Positions 7,109-14,417 of a DNA stretch of 47,894 bases are shown here, piece after piece. Position numbers and translations under genes: made by a program. Origin of the DNA: Rouxiella badensis (lineage in GTDB: Bacteria; Pseudomonadota; Gammaproteobacteria; Enterobacterales; Enterobacteriaceae); NCBI RefSeq assembly GCF_002093665.1, contig NZ_MRWE01000038.1, forward strand, positions 1 to 47,894, in the 5' to 3' direction. The notes below the pieces were generated by a model that saw nothing but the letters and a program-made list of their open reading frames with translations, had not been told where the DNA came from and did not search any database. Each line of letters begins with the position of its first letter. The first letter of the stretch is position 1.

Positions 7109-7756
7109 TCATACTTTTTGAATGTTCCACGCACTGACCACGGCAACTAAGGGGTGCATGAATAAAATCTCGTCCTCGTGGAAAGTCATTCTCTCCAGCG
7201 GTTCAGCCGCCGAATTGAACACAATTCCTTCCTCACGGGTATTAACCATCGATAATACCTGAATAAAATTATCATCACTTCTGAGTTTTACCAAATATAG
7301 CTCGCCGGGCATCCGTCGGCCATCTTTCTCGAAGATAACAACATCCCCGTAAGGGTATGCGACTGATTGAAGATTATCCACAATTCTCAGACCATATAAG
7401 GACCTAGCGCCCGAGGTCGGGATATCGACGAATTGATGGAATTTTTCCGGGTCATAGCCGTGATTTAAATAATCTGCCGCCGGGCCAGTCAGCGTTGTTC
7501 CAACAATCGGGATACCGTTCTCCATTGCAGCATCCACCCCTGTTAAAACCCACTCGACCGGCTTCCCATACAATTCAGCAAGTTTAATAGCAAAGTCCAG
7601 CGATGGCATAGCATCAGAACGCTCAAGGTGACTTAGCGCACTGTGAGAAACACCCAGTGCTTCAGCCACACCACGAAGCGACCACGCGCTGGCGTTATTC
7701 GAATTTTTTAATTTCAGCTCTTCACGGCGAGCTTGTAGCCACTGTCCTCTTTTCAT
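7109..7756 (-). CDS. CI-like prophage repressor (CB analogue)
   Basis: A 215-residue lysogeny repressor. The N-terminal helix-turn-helix spans about residues 25-50 (SLRGVAEALGVSHSALSHLE). The C-terminal half resembles the S24 / LexA fold (GDVVIFEKDG, ELYLVKLRS). In my alignment the usual G-[ND]-S-M serine motif reads DNLQSV, so the nucleophile Ser seems to be missing or displaced and RecA-driven self-cleavage is doubtful. It lies divergently from the cro-like gene with operator-like sequences between, in the N15 cB position beside repA. It should repress the cro/Q operon and perhaps repA. The function is secure; the induction mechanism is open. Confidence 0.88.
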   Translation of the reverse strand: MKRGQWLQARREELKLKNSNNASAWSLRGVAEALGVSHSALSHLERSDAMPSLDFAIKLAELYGKPVEWVLTGVDAAMENGIPIVGTTLTGPAADYLNHGYDPEKFHQFVDIPTSGARSLYGLRIVDNLQSVAYPYGDVVIFEKDGRRMPGELYLVKLRSDDNFIQVLSMVNTREEGIVFNSAAEPLERMTFHEDEILFMHPLVAVVSAWNIQKV

Positions 7757-7790
7757 AGCGCAAATGATAACTCCGTTCGGTTAAGCCAGC

Positions 7791-7863
7791 TATACATTAT
7801 GTACATTCAGTGAGGAATAATTGATCCAAATGTACAATGCACTTTACAAAGATGTATTGTGTA
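7791..7863. promoter_or_regulatory. Operator cluster between repressor and cro
   Basis: The 122-base divergent region holds related elements: TACATTATGTA (7793-7803, perfect odd-centred dyad), TGTACAATGCAC (from 7831) and ATGTATTGTGTA (from 7852). A similar element (GTACAATC...ATACAA) lies near 7074-7091 beyond the repressor stop. These are the likely repressor/Cro operators. Confidence 0.55.
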
Positions 7864-7878
7864 TTTACCATTGGCCGC

Positions 7879-8094
7879 ATGAAAACCTCTGATGTGATTT
7901 TATACTACGGAACAAAAGCCGGGGCTGCGAAAGCTTTGAATTGCACCCGCAGCGCGATAGGCCAATGGGGCGATTTTGTCCCCATAACTCGTCAGTTTGA
8001 GATTGAGGTAAAGACAGGTGGCAAACTTTTATCAGACTACACGCTGAAAAAATGTCTGCATTTAAACGACAAGGATAAGCAGGAGAAGGGTTAA
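7879..8094 (+). CDS. Cro-like repressor (P22 Cro family)
   Basis: A small HTH protein of 71 residues from the ATG at 7879. The sequence MKTSDVILYYGTKAGAAKAL...SAIGQWGDFVP closely follows P22 Cro (MKKSDVIAYFGSQ...AVSQWGEVVP), which also supports this start over an in-frame ATG 42 bases upstream. It is divergent from the repressor across the operator cluster. Its stop overlaps the next start (TAATG), implying translational coupling with the Q-like gene. Its role is to shut off the repressor promoter and set the lytic choice. Confidence 0.85.
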   Translation: MKTSDVILYYGTKAGAAKALNCTRSAIGQWGDFVPITRQFEIEVKTGGKLLSDYTLKKCLHLNDKDKQEKG

Positions 8095-8771
8095 TGCAGG
8101 GGGAATACGTCCGGCAGCAGTTACGTGCGGCCCTTTTTGATATGCCGTCAGGCCAAAAAAATCAAATTGTTATTATGGCCGAATCAGCCACCGGTGACAG
8201 GCATCTTGAGAAGCCTTCCCGGACCGTCGAGACGGACGATGCTGCAGTAGTTATTGATGCGGAAAAAGTGCGTTACCGGCAAGGGAAAAAGTATACCCAA
8301 AATAAGGTATTAATTTCAGAAGAGACCTTCCGAACAGGAGTCTGGCGTCAGTTAGTAAATAAGATGACCGGCGCACACCTTTCATGGGTGAAATATTGCT
8401 ATGCCGAAAATCTAGAATTTGATCACCAAATGATCATTTGTAAAGAGGTGTGGGAACGATTTCAAGAGAAGGCGAAAGATAGTAGCCATAAGAAAATGGC
8501 AAAAAAGACATATGAAATCGTTAACCGCATGGTGTGGCTTGCCGCTCAGATTGCTGTGAGCAAAATTCGAGGCGTGCCACTTGAATATAAAGCTGCTGAT
8601 TTATGTCGCTTAATCAGAATTTCACCAGATAACTGGTTACACAACTACGCCCCACGCTGGGCGATGCTTTTGAGCGTATGTGAAGACCTAGACAATGAGG
8701 TAATTGGCTATGTGGCTAGACAGCACAAAACGGAATCCGACATCCGGCGACGTGCCCGCGTGCTTATGTAA
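8094..8771 (+). CDS. Probable Q-like late antitermination protein
   Basis: A 225-residue protein directly behind cro, starting within its TAATG stop. In N15 the gene order is repA - cB - cro - Q (gp40), so position strongly suggests the late-gene antiterminator. The C-terminal half carries Trp/Arg-rich helical stretches (SPDNWLHNYAPRWAMLL) and a basic end (DIRRRARVLM), compatible with DNA binding. I see no zinc-finger cysteines like those of lambda Q. A promoter-terminator pair at 13127-13217 is a candidate target. The call rests mainly on synteny, not a diagnostic motif. Confidence 0.5.
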   Translation: MQGEYVRQQLRAALFDMPSGQKNQIVIMAESATGDRHLEKPSRTVETDDAAVVIDAEKVRYRQGKKYTQNKVLISEETFRTGVWRQLVNKMTGAHLSWVKYCYAENLEFDHQMIICKEVWERFQEKAKDSSHKKMAKKTYEIVNRMVWLAAQIAVSKIRGVPLEYKAADLCRLIRISPDNWLHNYAPRWAMLLSVCEDLDNEVIGYVARQHKTESDIRRRARVLM

Positions 8772-8778
8772 GGTTGTC

Positions 8779-9000
8779 ATGGGGTTTATCCCAGAGGCTC
8801 CTCGCATTGGGTTCACTCGGGCGACCCAGGAGTTTGTAATGTACTGCCCCGCCTGTTTGATTCGTACCTATCCATCAACCAATAAGCATAGCGTGGTTGC
8901 TGAATGGTGCGGGATGAACCGGCGTGGTGATGAGCACATCGAGACACTCTGGCGTGAAAAGTACGAGTTGCAACAAGGCAATCTTCAAGCAGCTAACTAG
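8779..9000 (+). CDS. Small protein with a CxxC knuckle
   Basis: 73 residues from an ATG with an AAGG SD. A longer reading from 8704 overlaps the Q-like gene and lacks a better SD. It contains YCPACLIRTYPS and a further Cys in EWCG; a zinc-binding fold is possible but only one CxxC pair is present. Family not recognised. It lies in the early operon after the Q-like gene and ends just before a SopB box. Confidence 0.6.
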   Translation: MGFIPEAPRIGFTRATQEFVMYCPACLIRTYPSTNKHSVVAEWCGMNRRGDEHIETLWREKYELQQGNLQAAN

Positions 9001-9010
9001 CTTTGATTCT

Positions 9011-9026
9011 TGGGACCATGGTCCCA
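9011..9026. promoter_or_regulatory. SopB box 4 (AT centre)
   Basis: TGGGACCATGGTCCCA in the gap between two small early genes, 11 bases after a stop codon. Confidence 0.88.
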
Positions 9027-9046
9027 ATCAATAATGGGTTATATAA

Positions 9047-9271
9047 ATGGAAAATGAAAACTACGCACGCGTAGGGCGTCATGCTGCGCCTTTATTTGAT
9101 TATAATTATACAAACGAATATTTGAATAAATTAAAAGGCGTAGATTATATACCGTGCCGAAAACGTGACGATTATAAGAAAATAGAAAAGCGCGTGCCTC
9201 ATAGAAATTATATAACCCCACTCATGAAGACTATCAGTAACTCTCGACCTATAGGTAATCAAGTTAAATAA
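9047..9271 (+). CDS. Hypothetical protein upstream of rdgC-like gene
   Basis: 74 residues, Tyr/Asn/Lys-rich, encoded by AT-rich DNA unlike its neighbours. No membrane segment or known motif. It is coupled to the next gene by a TAATG overlap at 9269-9273, which supports it being real. Function unknown; it may have been acquired together with the rdgC-like gene as one cassette after the SopB box. Confidence 0.6.
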   Translation: MENENYARVGRHAAPLFDYNYTNEYLNKLKGVDYIPCRKRDDYKKIEKRVPHRNYITPLMKTISNSRPIGNQVK

Positions 9272-10188
9272 TGAAAATATTCCGTAGTGTTTTCCCATAT
9301 GCAACAGCAGACAAAATCCCTGAAAATATTTCAGAGTGTCTTTTAGGTCACTCTCACTCTAATTTAAGAGAGGGGTTAAAGAGCAGTTCTGGTTTTGTGT
9401 TATTAACAGAAAATGAACATTTCATACGAGTCGATCACCGATGGTTATTTAAGTATGTGTCAGAAAGCCGAAAAGCTAATGTCCATTCTGTGAATGCACT
9501 TTATCAGGAACGGTTACAAAAAACGTCAGAGTCAGGGCGAGAAATCACTGGCGAGGTGGCAGAGGAAATACGTGAACAAGCAACACGCGAAATGCTTAAG
9601 TATTCACCAATAACAGTTTCAGAGGTGTTTATTCTGTTTGATGAAAAAGCAGGGAAAATTTGGTGCTCTGGCAACACGCCAGCGAAATGTGAGAAAGCGC
9701 TGACTCGTCTTCGCCGTGCGATAGGCACTCTGAAAACGGCCCCGCTGATATTCGATAACGCTGGAAAAATATTAGCGCGGTATCTGTCTCGCGACCTACA
9801 TTCGCCACTTTCAGTTTATCAGCTGCCGGAATGCCTTCAAGTTCCTGAGCATGGGAAGGCCGTAGCTATCGGTAATGATGGAGAAAAGGTTTTGTTTGAT
9901 GGGATTTCGCTCAGGGAAAACGCTGTGCGTGAAATGTTAAGCAGCATGGAAGTAACAGCTCTGGAAATGTTCCTGGCAAATCACTGCCTCGATCGCACAG
10001 TTGAAGAGATCGCGCACTTTGAATTGCAGTCCACCAGCTCAGGCCGTGTGAATCTGAAGGGATTAAGCTACGAGGGATCAGCAGCAGACCAAGAGGGTGA
10101 TGCTTCACATCACTATGCCACTGAAATTATTATAATTTCCCGTATATTTAACCAAGTATTTAGCGGTTTAAGAGGTTTGTTTGTTTAA
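9271..10188 (+). CDS. rdgC: RdgC-like recombination-associated protein
   Basis: 305 residues, the same length as E. coli RdgC (303), a ring-shaped dsDNA-binding dimer that restrains RecA. Similarity is visible in the centre: a charged helical region (NALYQERLQK...EVAEEIREQ), then SPITVSEVFILFDEKAGKIW and CEKALTRLRRAIGTLKTAPL, which match RdgC ([40 protein letters not shown]). The C-terminal part (TALEMFLANHCLDRTV...) aligns less well. The start overlaps the preceding stop. On a linear phage-plasmid it could limit RecA at ends or affect repressor induction; that role is inference. Confidence 0.75.
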   Translation: MKIFRSVFPYATADKIPENISECLLGHSHSNLREGLKSSSGFVLLTENEHFIRVDHRWLFKYVSESRKANVHSVNALYQERLQKTSESGREITGEVAEEIREQATREMLKYSPITVSEVFILFDEKAGKIWCSGNTPAKCEKALTRLRRAIGTLKTAPLIFDNAGKILARYLSRDLHSPLSVYQLPECLQVPEHGKAVAIGNDGEKVLFDGISLRENAVREMLSSMEVTALEMFLANHCLDRTVEEIAHFELQSTSSGRVNLKGLSYEGSAADQEGDASHHYATEIIIISRIFNQVFSGLRGLFV

Positions 10189-10263
10189 TTTGCAAACACC
10201 CCTTCGAACATGAGCTTAAAAACGGAAACATTTTATGCATTGAATTAGCAGGTTCAATAATAT

Positions 10264-10284
10264 AGCGGGGATATATTCCCCGTT
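10264..10284 (+). terminator. Hairpin after rdgC, probable weak terminator
   Basis: CGGGGA (10266-10271) pairs with TCCCCG (10277-10282), followed by an AT-rich but interrupted T tract. It lies 76 bases after the rdgC-like stop. The rest of 10189-10550 is AT-rich with no ORF I can support; possible promoter elements (TTGAAA...TATGTA near 10373-10402) are weak. Confidence 0.45.
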
Positions 10285-10550
10285 ATTCATTTCTCACATT
10301 TTCTTTACATTGTCATTTACTGTTTTTAGGTAATACTCCTGTAAACGAGCGCAAGGGCTACGATTCTTGAAATAGATTCATTCTGGATGAATATGTAATA
10401 TTCGAACACCTCAAAGAGCTATTTAAGAAAATTCGCAGGAATTATTCGCTATATAGCTTACGCATAAAAAATATTGCGGATTAGGTAGACGAAGTTGCAA
10501 TCTTGGGATAATGTACGCTGCATAAGAAATTTCCTATTCCTTATTTTTTA

Positions 10551-10600
10551 AGCACTTTACCCCTGCGCGAGAATAAGTGCTATCCCGCCTTTGGAGGCGG
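10551..10600 (+). ncRNA. Structured RNA leader, C4-antisense-like
   Basis: Two adjacent perfect stems: AGCACTT (10551-10557) with AAGTGCT (10575-10581) around a CCCCTGCGCGAG loop, then CCGCCT (10585-10590) with AGGCGG (10595-10600) around TTGG. They lie 40 bases before the next ORF. The arrangement recalls the C4 antisense RNA of P1/P7 and the equivalent N15 immA locus, but I compare from memory and find no ant gene downstream. It could also be an ordinary regulatory leader. Confidence 0.4.
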
Positions 10601-10639
10601 AGAAAAATCAGACAGCATAGCTAATAACGGATTGCAACA

Positions 10640-10846
10640 ATGACTACTGAAACAACCCCTCCTCACCAATTTGAAAGACTTGCAGAACTCTTGACCCGTA
10701 TGCATTCGTCGATGACGTTAATGCAAATTTCGATAGATGCTGTTGACGCTCACCTATCAATCTCTAACGAGCTTAGCAAGCAGCTTGAAATGATTATGGA
10801 GCAATGCGTTGAATGCGAGCAGATAGCCTGCGAGGTTTTGAAGTAG
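10640..10846 (+). CDS. Small hypothetical protein (icd-like position)
   Basis: 68 residues, acidic, predicted largely helical (LAELLTRMHSSMTLMQIS...SKQLEMIMEQCVECEQIA), with three Cys near the C-terminus. It follows the structured RNA at 10551-10600. If that RNA is C4-like, the gene would occupy the place of icd, but no antirepressor gene follows; instead a SopB box and the convergent HigBA operon come next. Family not recognised. Confidence 0.5.
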   Translation: MTTETTPPHQFERLAELLTRMHSSMTLMQISIDAVDAHLSISNELSKQLEMIMEQCVECEQIACEVLK

Positions 10847-10855
10847 GGGATCTGT

Positions 10856-10871
10856 TGGGACCGTGGTCCCA
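10856..10871. promoter_or_regulatory. SopB box 5 (GT centre)
   Basis: TGGGACCGTGGTCCCA between the convergent ends of the 68-residue gene and the higA-like gene. Confidence 0.88.
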
Positions 10872-10881
10872 ACGTTTCACG

Positions 10882-11166
10882 CTATTTGTACGATATGCAG
10901 ATATTGATAGATGCCCCGCACGCCTTCGCGTATCGCTCCAGCGTTTTAATACTGGCGGAACGTGGGGCGTTTTCTAACCTTACTAATGCACTGGGCGTAA
11001 TTCCCAGGAGCGTCGCCAGCTCAGATTTATTCAGCTTTGCATGTTCCCTCATTTCATACAGGGCCTCAATCAGCCTTGATTCAGAATCTGCGGTTTCGTA
11101 CGCTTCCATTGCTTCTTCTGAATTCAGCATCATTTCCCGTAGTTGGTCTATAGACACTGGTACCAT
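10882..11166 (-). CDS. higA: HigA-type antitoxin (Xre HTH)
   Basis: 94 residues with a clear helix-turn-helix at about 45-66 (LNKSELATLLGITPSALVRL). The N-terminal extension is typical of antitoxins paired with Gp49-like toxins. The start codon overlaps the toxin stop, and the toxin-first order is the hallmark of HigBA. It neutralises the toxin and, with it, probably represses the operon at the two palindromes at 11533-11588. On a low-copy linear plasmid the pair would favour retention. Confidence 0.87.
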   Translation of the reverse strand: MVPVSIDQLREMMLNSEEAMEAYETADSESRLIEALYEMREHAKLNKSELATLLGITPSALVRLENAPRSASIKTLERYAKACGASINICISYK

Positions 11167-11468
11167 CAGAAATCCTCCACTCGTAGCATTGCCATCTTGC
11201 GTGCCTTCGCAGGCGTTGGCTTACTGCTTTTTGAGAACACCTGCAAAAGATAGATATTATCCCCCTGCACGCAGCCAAAAACAGACCACGCATTATTTTT
11301 CCCGACCTGTAACTCGAACACGTTCCAACCAACTGGCAGGTAGTGCGGCATCTTTAAAGGCCCTTCACATTCCAGCCGTTCAATCAGGCGAAACATATAT
11401 CCGCGCAGCCCATCGGGAAGCTCTGTTAGTTCATTTGCCGCCAGCGTGTGCGTTTGCACTTTATACAT
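11166..11468 (-). CDS. higB: HigB / Gp49-like toxin (RelE fold)
   Basis: 100 residues from the ATG at 11468, preceded by GGAG at ideal distance; an in-frame ATG 27 bases earlier lacks an SD. It resembles the phage-derived Gp49-like (DUF891) family, named after N15 gp49: LTELPDGLRGYMFRLIERLE, MPHYLPVGWNVFELQV, AWSVFGCVQGDNIYLLQVFSKSSKPTP. Members are ribosome-dependent or related mRNA interferases. The C-terminal end overlaps the antitoxin start. Confidence 0.85.
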   Translation of the reverse strand: MYKVQTHTLAANELTELPDGLRGYMFRLIERLECEGPLKMPHYLPVGWNVFELQVGKNNAWSVFGCVQGDNIYLLQVFSKSSKPTPAKARKMAMLRVEDF

Positions 11469-11532
11469 GATTTTCTCCGTTACATAAGCGGTCACTATAT
11501 CGCGCCATCCTACCCCGCATCAATCCATATCT

Positions 11533-11588
11533 TTAACTCATAAGTTAATTATAAATAAAAAAATCCAGAAAATTAACTTATAAGTTAA
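11533..11588. promoter_or_regulatory. Tandem palindromic operators of the HigBA operon
   Basis: TTAACTTATAAGTTAA (11573-11588) is a perfect 16-base palindrome. TTAACTCATAAGTTAA (11533-11548) is the same with one mismatch, centres 40 bases (about four helical turns) apart. A TATAAT-like element lies between them on the minus strand, so the antitoxin probably autoregulates here. Confidence 0.7.
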
Positions 11589-11680
11589 AAAAAGCTTTTT
11601 TTATTTTATCTGCGGAGTTATATTTGTTCTCGAAACGGAACGCACTCCGTTTCATGACAGATAAATCACAGGAGAAACAT

Positions 11681-11917
11681 ATGGTTAAGAGTTTTAGTTT
11701 TATGTTGCGCGGCGCATCGGTCAGCGTAGAAATTACCGGCACAGAAGTGATGGTGAAATTTGCCGGCCGCAAACAACTAATTTCCGCCTGTAGCGTCTCG
11801 GTACGCGAAAGCATCCGGACTGAGGCGCGGAAAGCCGGGATGCAGTCAGTGCTTGAAAAGGCAATGACGCCAAAAAAGCCAAGAAATAGAAGGATGGAAC
11901 TCTCACTGCAGGGCTAA
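11681..11917 (+). CDS. Small hypothetical basic protein
   Basis: 78 residues from the ATG at 11681, which has AGGAG six bases upstream; the longer frame from 11624 has no SD. The N-terminal half alternates hydrophobic residues (SFSFMLRGASVSVEIT), suggesting beta strands; the C-terminus is basic (TPKKPRNRRMEL). Family not recognised. It is followed by a GC-rich palindrome. Confidence 0.6.
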   Translation: MVKSFSFMLRGASVSVEITGTEVMVKFAGRKQLISACSVSVRESIRTEARKAGMQSVLEKAMTPKKPRNRRMELSLQG

Positions 11918-11923
11918 AAAAGA

Positions 11924-11943
11924 TTGGGGCCTAAAGGCCCCAA
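11924..11943. other. Perfect GC-rich palindrome after the small gene
   Basis: TTGGGGCCTAAAGGCCCCAA: two 9-base arms with an AA centre. There is no T-run on either side, so an intrinsic terminator is unlikely; an operator or processing hairpin is possible. It resembles a SopB box only in having GC-rich arms. Confidence 0.5.
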
Positions 11944-11997
11944 CGATAGATCACGCGGGACGCACCCCGCGCTATCCAATCGACAGGAGAACACCGC

Positions 11998-12636
11998 ATG
12001 ACGACCCAAAATATCGAAAGATATTCGGTTGTGGCTAAACGCAACCTTGAACGCGGCATGAAGCTTTTTAACGCCGGTTTTACGACTAAGCAGCAACAGA
12101 AAGACACCCTTACCTACATCAACCGAGCCTATGAGGCTTACAGAAGCTGTATCACTGACTTGCTTTGGGAGATACCACACGAAGAGCAGACAGAGGCTCA
12201 AAGTCGAATTTATTGGTCTATACCCCGCGCCGCTTACTTGCTCAAACTAAAGCACGTCGATGCCATTCTTGCCATTTTCCCTGCTGCATCCCCTTACCTT
12301 GAGGAAATGCTAAAGCTGGCCGAACTCAGAAGGGTTGTGAAAATCCAGGAAGTTGTGAAGCCAGATAAAGAAGGTGCCGAGATGCAAGCTAAGGCCGCCC
12401 ATGTGCATGTAACTATCCTTGAACGTATGCAGAGACTTGGCCGCCAGTATGAAAAGGCGCTTACGCTGCCTGACCTTTTCGGCGGACTGAATGTGCACGC
12501 TAACGTTCACGTGGTCACCAACCAGCATGGCACGCGTTATCTGCGCGCTTTTTATTATCTGGACGGAAAGTTAACTCCGCTGCCGTTGATCATTGCCGCG
12601 CATGAGGCCCACGCGAGAAAGAAAAAAGACAAATAA
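11998..12636 (+). CDS. Hypothetical phage protein, 212 residues
   Basis: Starts after GGAG. It is mostly helical and basic, with a predicted coiled region at about 95-150 (MLKLAELRRVVKIQEVVKP; ILERMQRLGRQYEKAL) and a C-terminal globular piece (NVHVVTNQHGTRYLRAFYYL). There is no membrane segment. I do not recognise the family. It is followed directly by a SopB box pair. Confidence 0.7.
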   Translation: MTTQNIERYSVVAKRNLERGMKLFNAGFTTKQQQKDTLTYINRAYEAYRSCITDLLWEIPHEEQTEAQSRIYWSIPRAAYLLKLKHVDAILAIFPAASPYLEEMLKLAELRRVVKIQEVVKPDKEGAEMQAKAAHVHVTILERMQRLGRQYEKALTLPDLFGGLNVHANVHVVTNQHGTRYLRAFYYLDGKLTPLPLIIAAHEAHARKKKDK

Positions 12637-12642
12637 AAACCT

Positions 12643-12696
12643 TGGGACCATGGTCCCAATTTCTAACAAAACTTAGATTATGGGACCATGGTCCCA
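12643..12696. promoter_or_regulatory. SopB box pair 6+7 (both AT centre)
   Basis: TGGGACCATGGTCCCA at 12643-12658 and 12681-12696, starts 38 bases apart. The 22-base spacer differs from that of the pair at 19092-19145 at only three positions and contains AACTTAGAT. The pair recalls a fragment of the F sopC tandem array. Confidence 0.9.
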
Positions 12697-12716
12697 ATTT
12701 TAACGAGAGCAACAGC

Positions 12717-12941
12717 ATGGCAAAAAGAAAACCTCACACGGCGCGCATCAAAGCATGGACAACCTATGGAACCTTTGAGGTCAACGGTTCTTCTGAGTTT
12801 GGTATCCAGCAAATTTTTCAGACGTTGCCAAAAAAGACCCGTGAACAATTACTAATAGATCTCGCTGATTTGCATGAAAAAGTAACCCAGTGGGAAGAAG
12901 AAAAACTGGCCGTTACCAAGGTACAGTCGGTGGCGGCATGA
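12717..12941 (+). CDS. Small hypothetical basic protein
   Basis: 74 residues starting MAKRKPHTARIK at 12717 (GAG SD); the in-frame codons before this only read through the SopB boxes. It has an N-terminal basic patch and a C-terminal amphipathic helix (LLIDLADLHEKVTQWEEEKL). The stop overlaps the next start (ATGA). Family not recognised. Confidence 0.65.
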   Translation: MAKRKPHTARIKAWTTYGTFEVNGSSEFGIQQIFQTLPKKTREQLLIDLADLHEKVTQWEEEKLAVTKVQSVAA

Positions 12942-13144
12942 GAATAATTCACCTTATGCCTGTTTTAACCATGGATGGCCTTTTTTGCATCCAGACCCCT
13001 GCCAGTATGATTTTTGGATTAATGGTAATGATGTGTTATGCAATTTTTATAATCATGGAAACCGAGCGAAAGTGGAATGTACAGCAGCAAGATATTTGCA
13101 ATATAGTCAATAATAAAAAAAGACTATTGACAAAAAATCAATAA
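12938..13144 (+). CDS. Small single-pass membrane protein
   Basis: 68 residues from the ATG at 12938, coupled by ATGA to the preceding gene. A hydrophobic segment at about 20-39 (ASMIFGLMVMMCYAIFIIM) is followed by a charged tail. The promoter TTGACA of the next unit lies inside its last codons. Family not recognised; the overlap and membrane segment support a real gene. Confidence 0.55.
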   Translation: MRIIHLMPVLTMDGLFCIQTPASMIFGLMVMMCYAIFIIMETERKWNVQQQDICNIVNNKKRLLTKNQ

Positions 13145-13156
13145 AAAGTGTACCAT
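13127..13156 (+). promoter_or_regulatory. Candidate late promoter (pR'-like)
   Basis: TTGACA (13127-13132), an 18-base spacer and TACCAT (13151-13156). Transcription would start about 13163 and meet a strong terminator about 50 bases later. That pR'-tR' layout is what Q-type antiterminators act on in lambdoid phages. The lysis and head genes lie downstream on the same strand. Confidence 0.6.
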
Positions 13157-13190
13157 TTCTGCAAGCTGGGTGATTTACACCCCAAACCAC

Positions 13191-13217
13191 AAAAAGCCGC
13201 CGAAAGGCGGTTTTTTT
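13191..13217 (+). terminator. Intrinsic terminator (tR'-like)
   Basis: CCGCC (13197-13201), loop GAAA, GGCGG (13206-13210) and seven T. It lies right after the candidate late promoter and before the methyltransferase. Confidence 0.85.
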
Positions 13218-13274
13218 ATGCCTGCAATACGCCCGCCGGGCGATGTCCAATAACAAGCTCGGACACCGGCGCGC

Positions 13275-13314
13275 CGTGATGGCCTAAAACGCAACCGCGT
13301 TCCGAGCCATCACG
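13275..13314 (+). other. Long nested hairpin in the methyltransferase leader
   Basis: CGTGATGGC (13275-13283) pairs with GCCATCACG (13306-13314), and inside it AACGC pairs with GCGTT around AACC. It ends 15 bases before the methyltransferase ATG, close enough to affect translation. There is no T-run. Confidence 0.6.
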
Positions 13315-13329
13315 ATCCCCTTATAATTT

Positions 13330-14412
13330 ATGAACACCACCAACCAAATTGGCGCGGCGAAGCTCGTACACGCCGATTCATTAGCATTCATCAAAACCTT
13401 ACCTGACAACTCAATCGACCTTATTGCAACCGACCCGCCTTACTTTCGCGTGAAGGAAAATAGCTGGGACCGCCAGTGGAAAAACGACGAAGCCTATCTG
13501 GATTGGTTAGATGAAATGGTCTCAGAGTTCTGGCGCGTTCTAAAGCCCACAGGTTCGCTCTATATGTTCTGTGGACACAAGCTGGCCGCTGATACTGAGA
13601 TTTTAATCCGTAACCGTCTCAACGTCTTAAATCATATCATCTGGGCGAAACCGTCTGGTGCATGGGGCAGGCAGAGAAAAGAAGGGTTACGACAATACTT
13701 CCCAGCCACCGAGCGGATCATCTTTGCCGAACACTACGGTGCAGAAAGCACTGCTGCCGGTCAGTCAGGCTACGCTGCGAAGTGTGAAGAGTTGCGGAAA
13801 CAGACATTCAAACCGCTGATTGATTATTTCATGAACGCCCGTTCCTCGCTGGGCGTATCGGCGAAAGATATCAACACGGCCACCGGCACGCATATGTGCT
13901 CACACTGGTTCAGTGAGTCACAGTGGCAGCTTCCCAAGCGTGACCAGTACGAAACGTTGCAAGCTCTCTTTTCAAAGATAGAGCAGGAAAAGAATAAGGC
14001 TTCGCCGCTTACCGAACCACACGACCACTTGCAGACGGAATACGACAGTCTCAAGCGCAACTACGAAGGATTGCACCTTGAGTATGAAGATCTCCGCAAG
14101 CAATACGAAGAGTTACGCCGCCCGTTTAGCGTCAGCAAGTTTGTGCCGTTTACGGATGTATGGGTATTCAAGCCGGTTCAGTATTACGCCGGGAAACATC
14201 CCTGCGAAAAACCGGCAGAAATGATGGAGCACATCATTTCTGCCAGCACTCGCCCAGGCGAATTGGTCGCCGATTTCTTTATGGGTTCTGGATCAACGTT
14301 AAAAGCGGCTTTAAAGCTGGGCCGCCGCGTCATTGGCATCGAGTTAGAAGCCGATACGTACAACCAGACGGTAGAAAAATTGGAAGAATTTCATGCGGCA
14401 TTAGCCGAGTGA
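13330..14412 (+). CDS. DNA adenine/cytosine-N4 methyltransferase, coiled-coil insert
   Basis: 360 residues. The catalytic motif IV DPPY is at 35-38 and the SAM-binding motif I FMGSGST at 317-323, so motif IV precedes motif I, the beta-class order of N6-adenine/N4-cytosine enzymes. Between them, about 205-262, lies a heptad-like charged stretch (YDSLKRNYEGLHLEYEDLRK) likely to form a coiled coil and not part of the core fold. There is no restriction enzyme beside it, so it is probably a solitary enzyme that protects or marks phage DNA. It is the first gene after the late-type promoter and is followed by a SopB pair and tRNA-Asn. Confidence 0.9.
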   Translation: MNTTNQIGAAKLVHADSLAFIKTLPDNSIDLIATDPPYFRVKENSWDRQWKNDEAYLDWLDEMVSEFWRVLKPTGSLYMFCGHKLAADTEILIRNRLNVLNHIIWAKPSGAWGRQRKEGLRQYFPATERIIFAEHYGAESTAAGQSGYAAKCEELRKQTFKPLIDYFMNARSSLGVSAKDINTATGTHMCSHWFSESQWQLPKRDQYETLQALFSKIEQEKNKASPLTEPHDHLQTEYDSLKRNYEGLHLEYEDLRKQYEELRRPFSVSKFVPFTDVWVFKPVQYYAGKHPCEKPAEMMEHIISASTRPGELVADFFMGSGSTLKAALKLGRRVIGIELEADTYNQTVEKLEEFHAALAE

Positions 14413-14417
14413 TGAAT

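Noticed and set aside
11924-11943. GC-rich palindrome considered as terminator or SopB box
   Set aside because: No T-run and a different sequence (GGGGCCT arms).
12642-12716. N-terminal extension beginning MGPWSQ before the 74-residue gene
   Set aside because: It only translates the SopB boxes; the internal ATG at 12717 has an SD.
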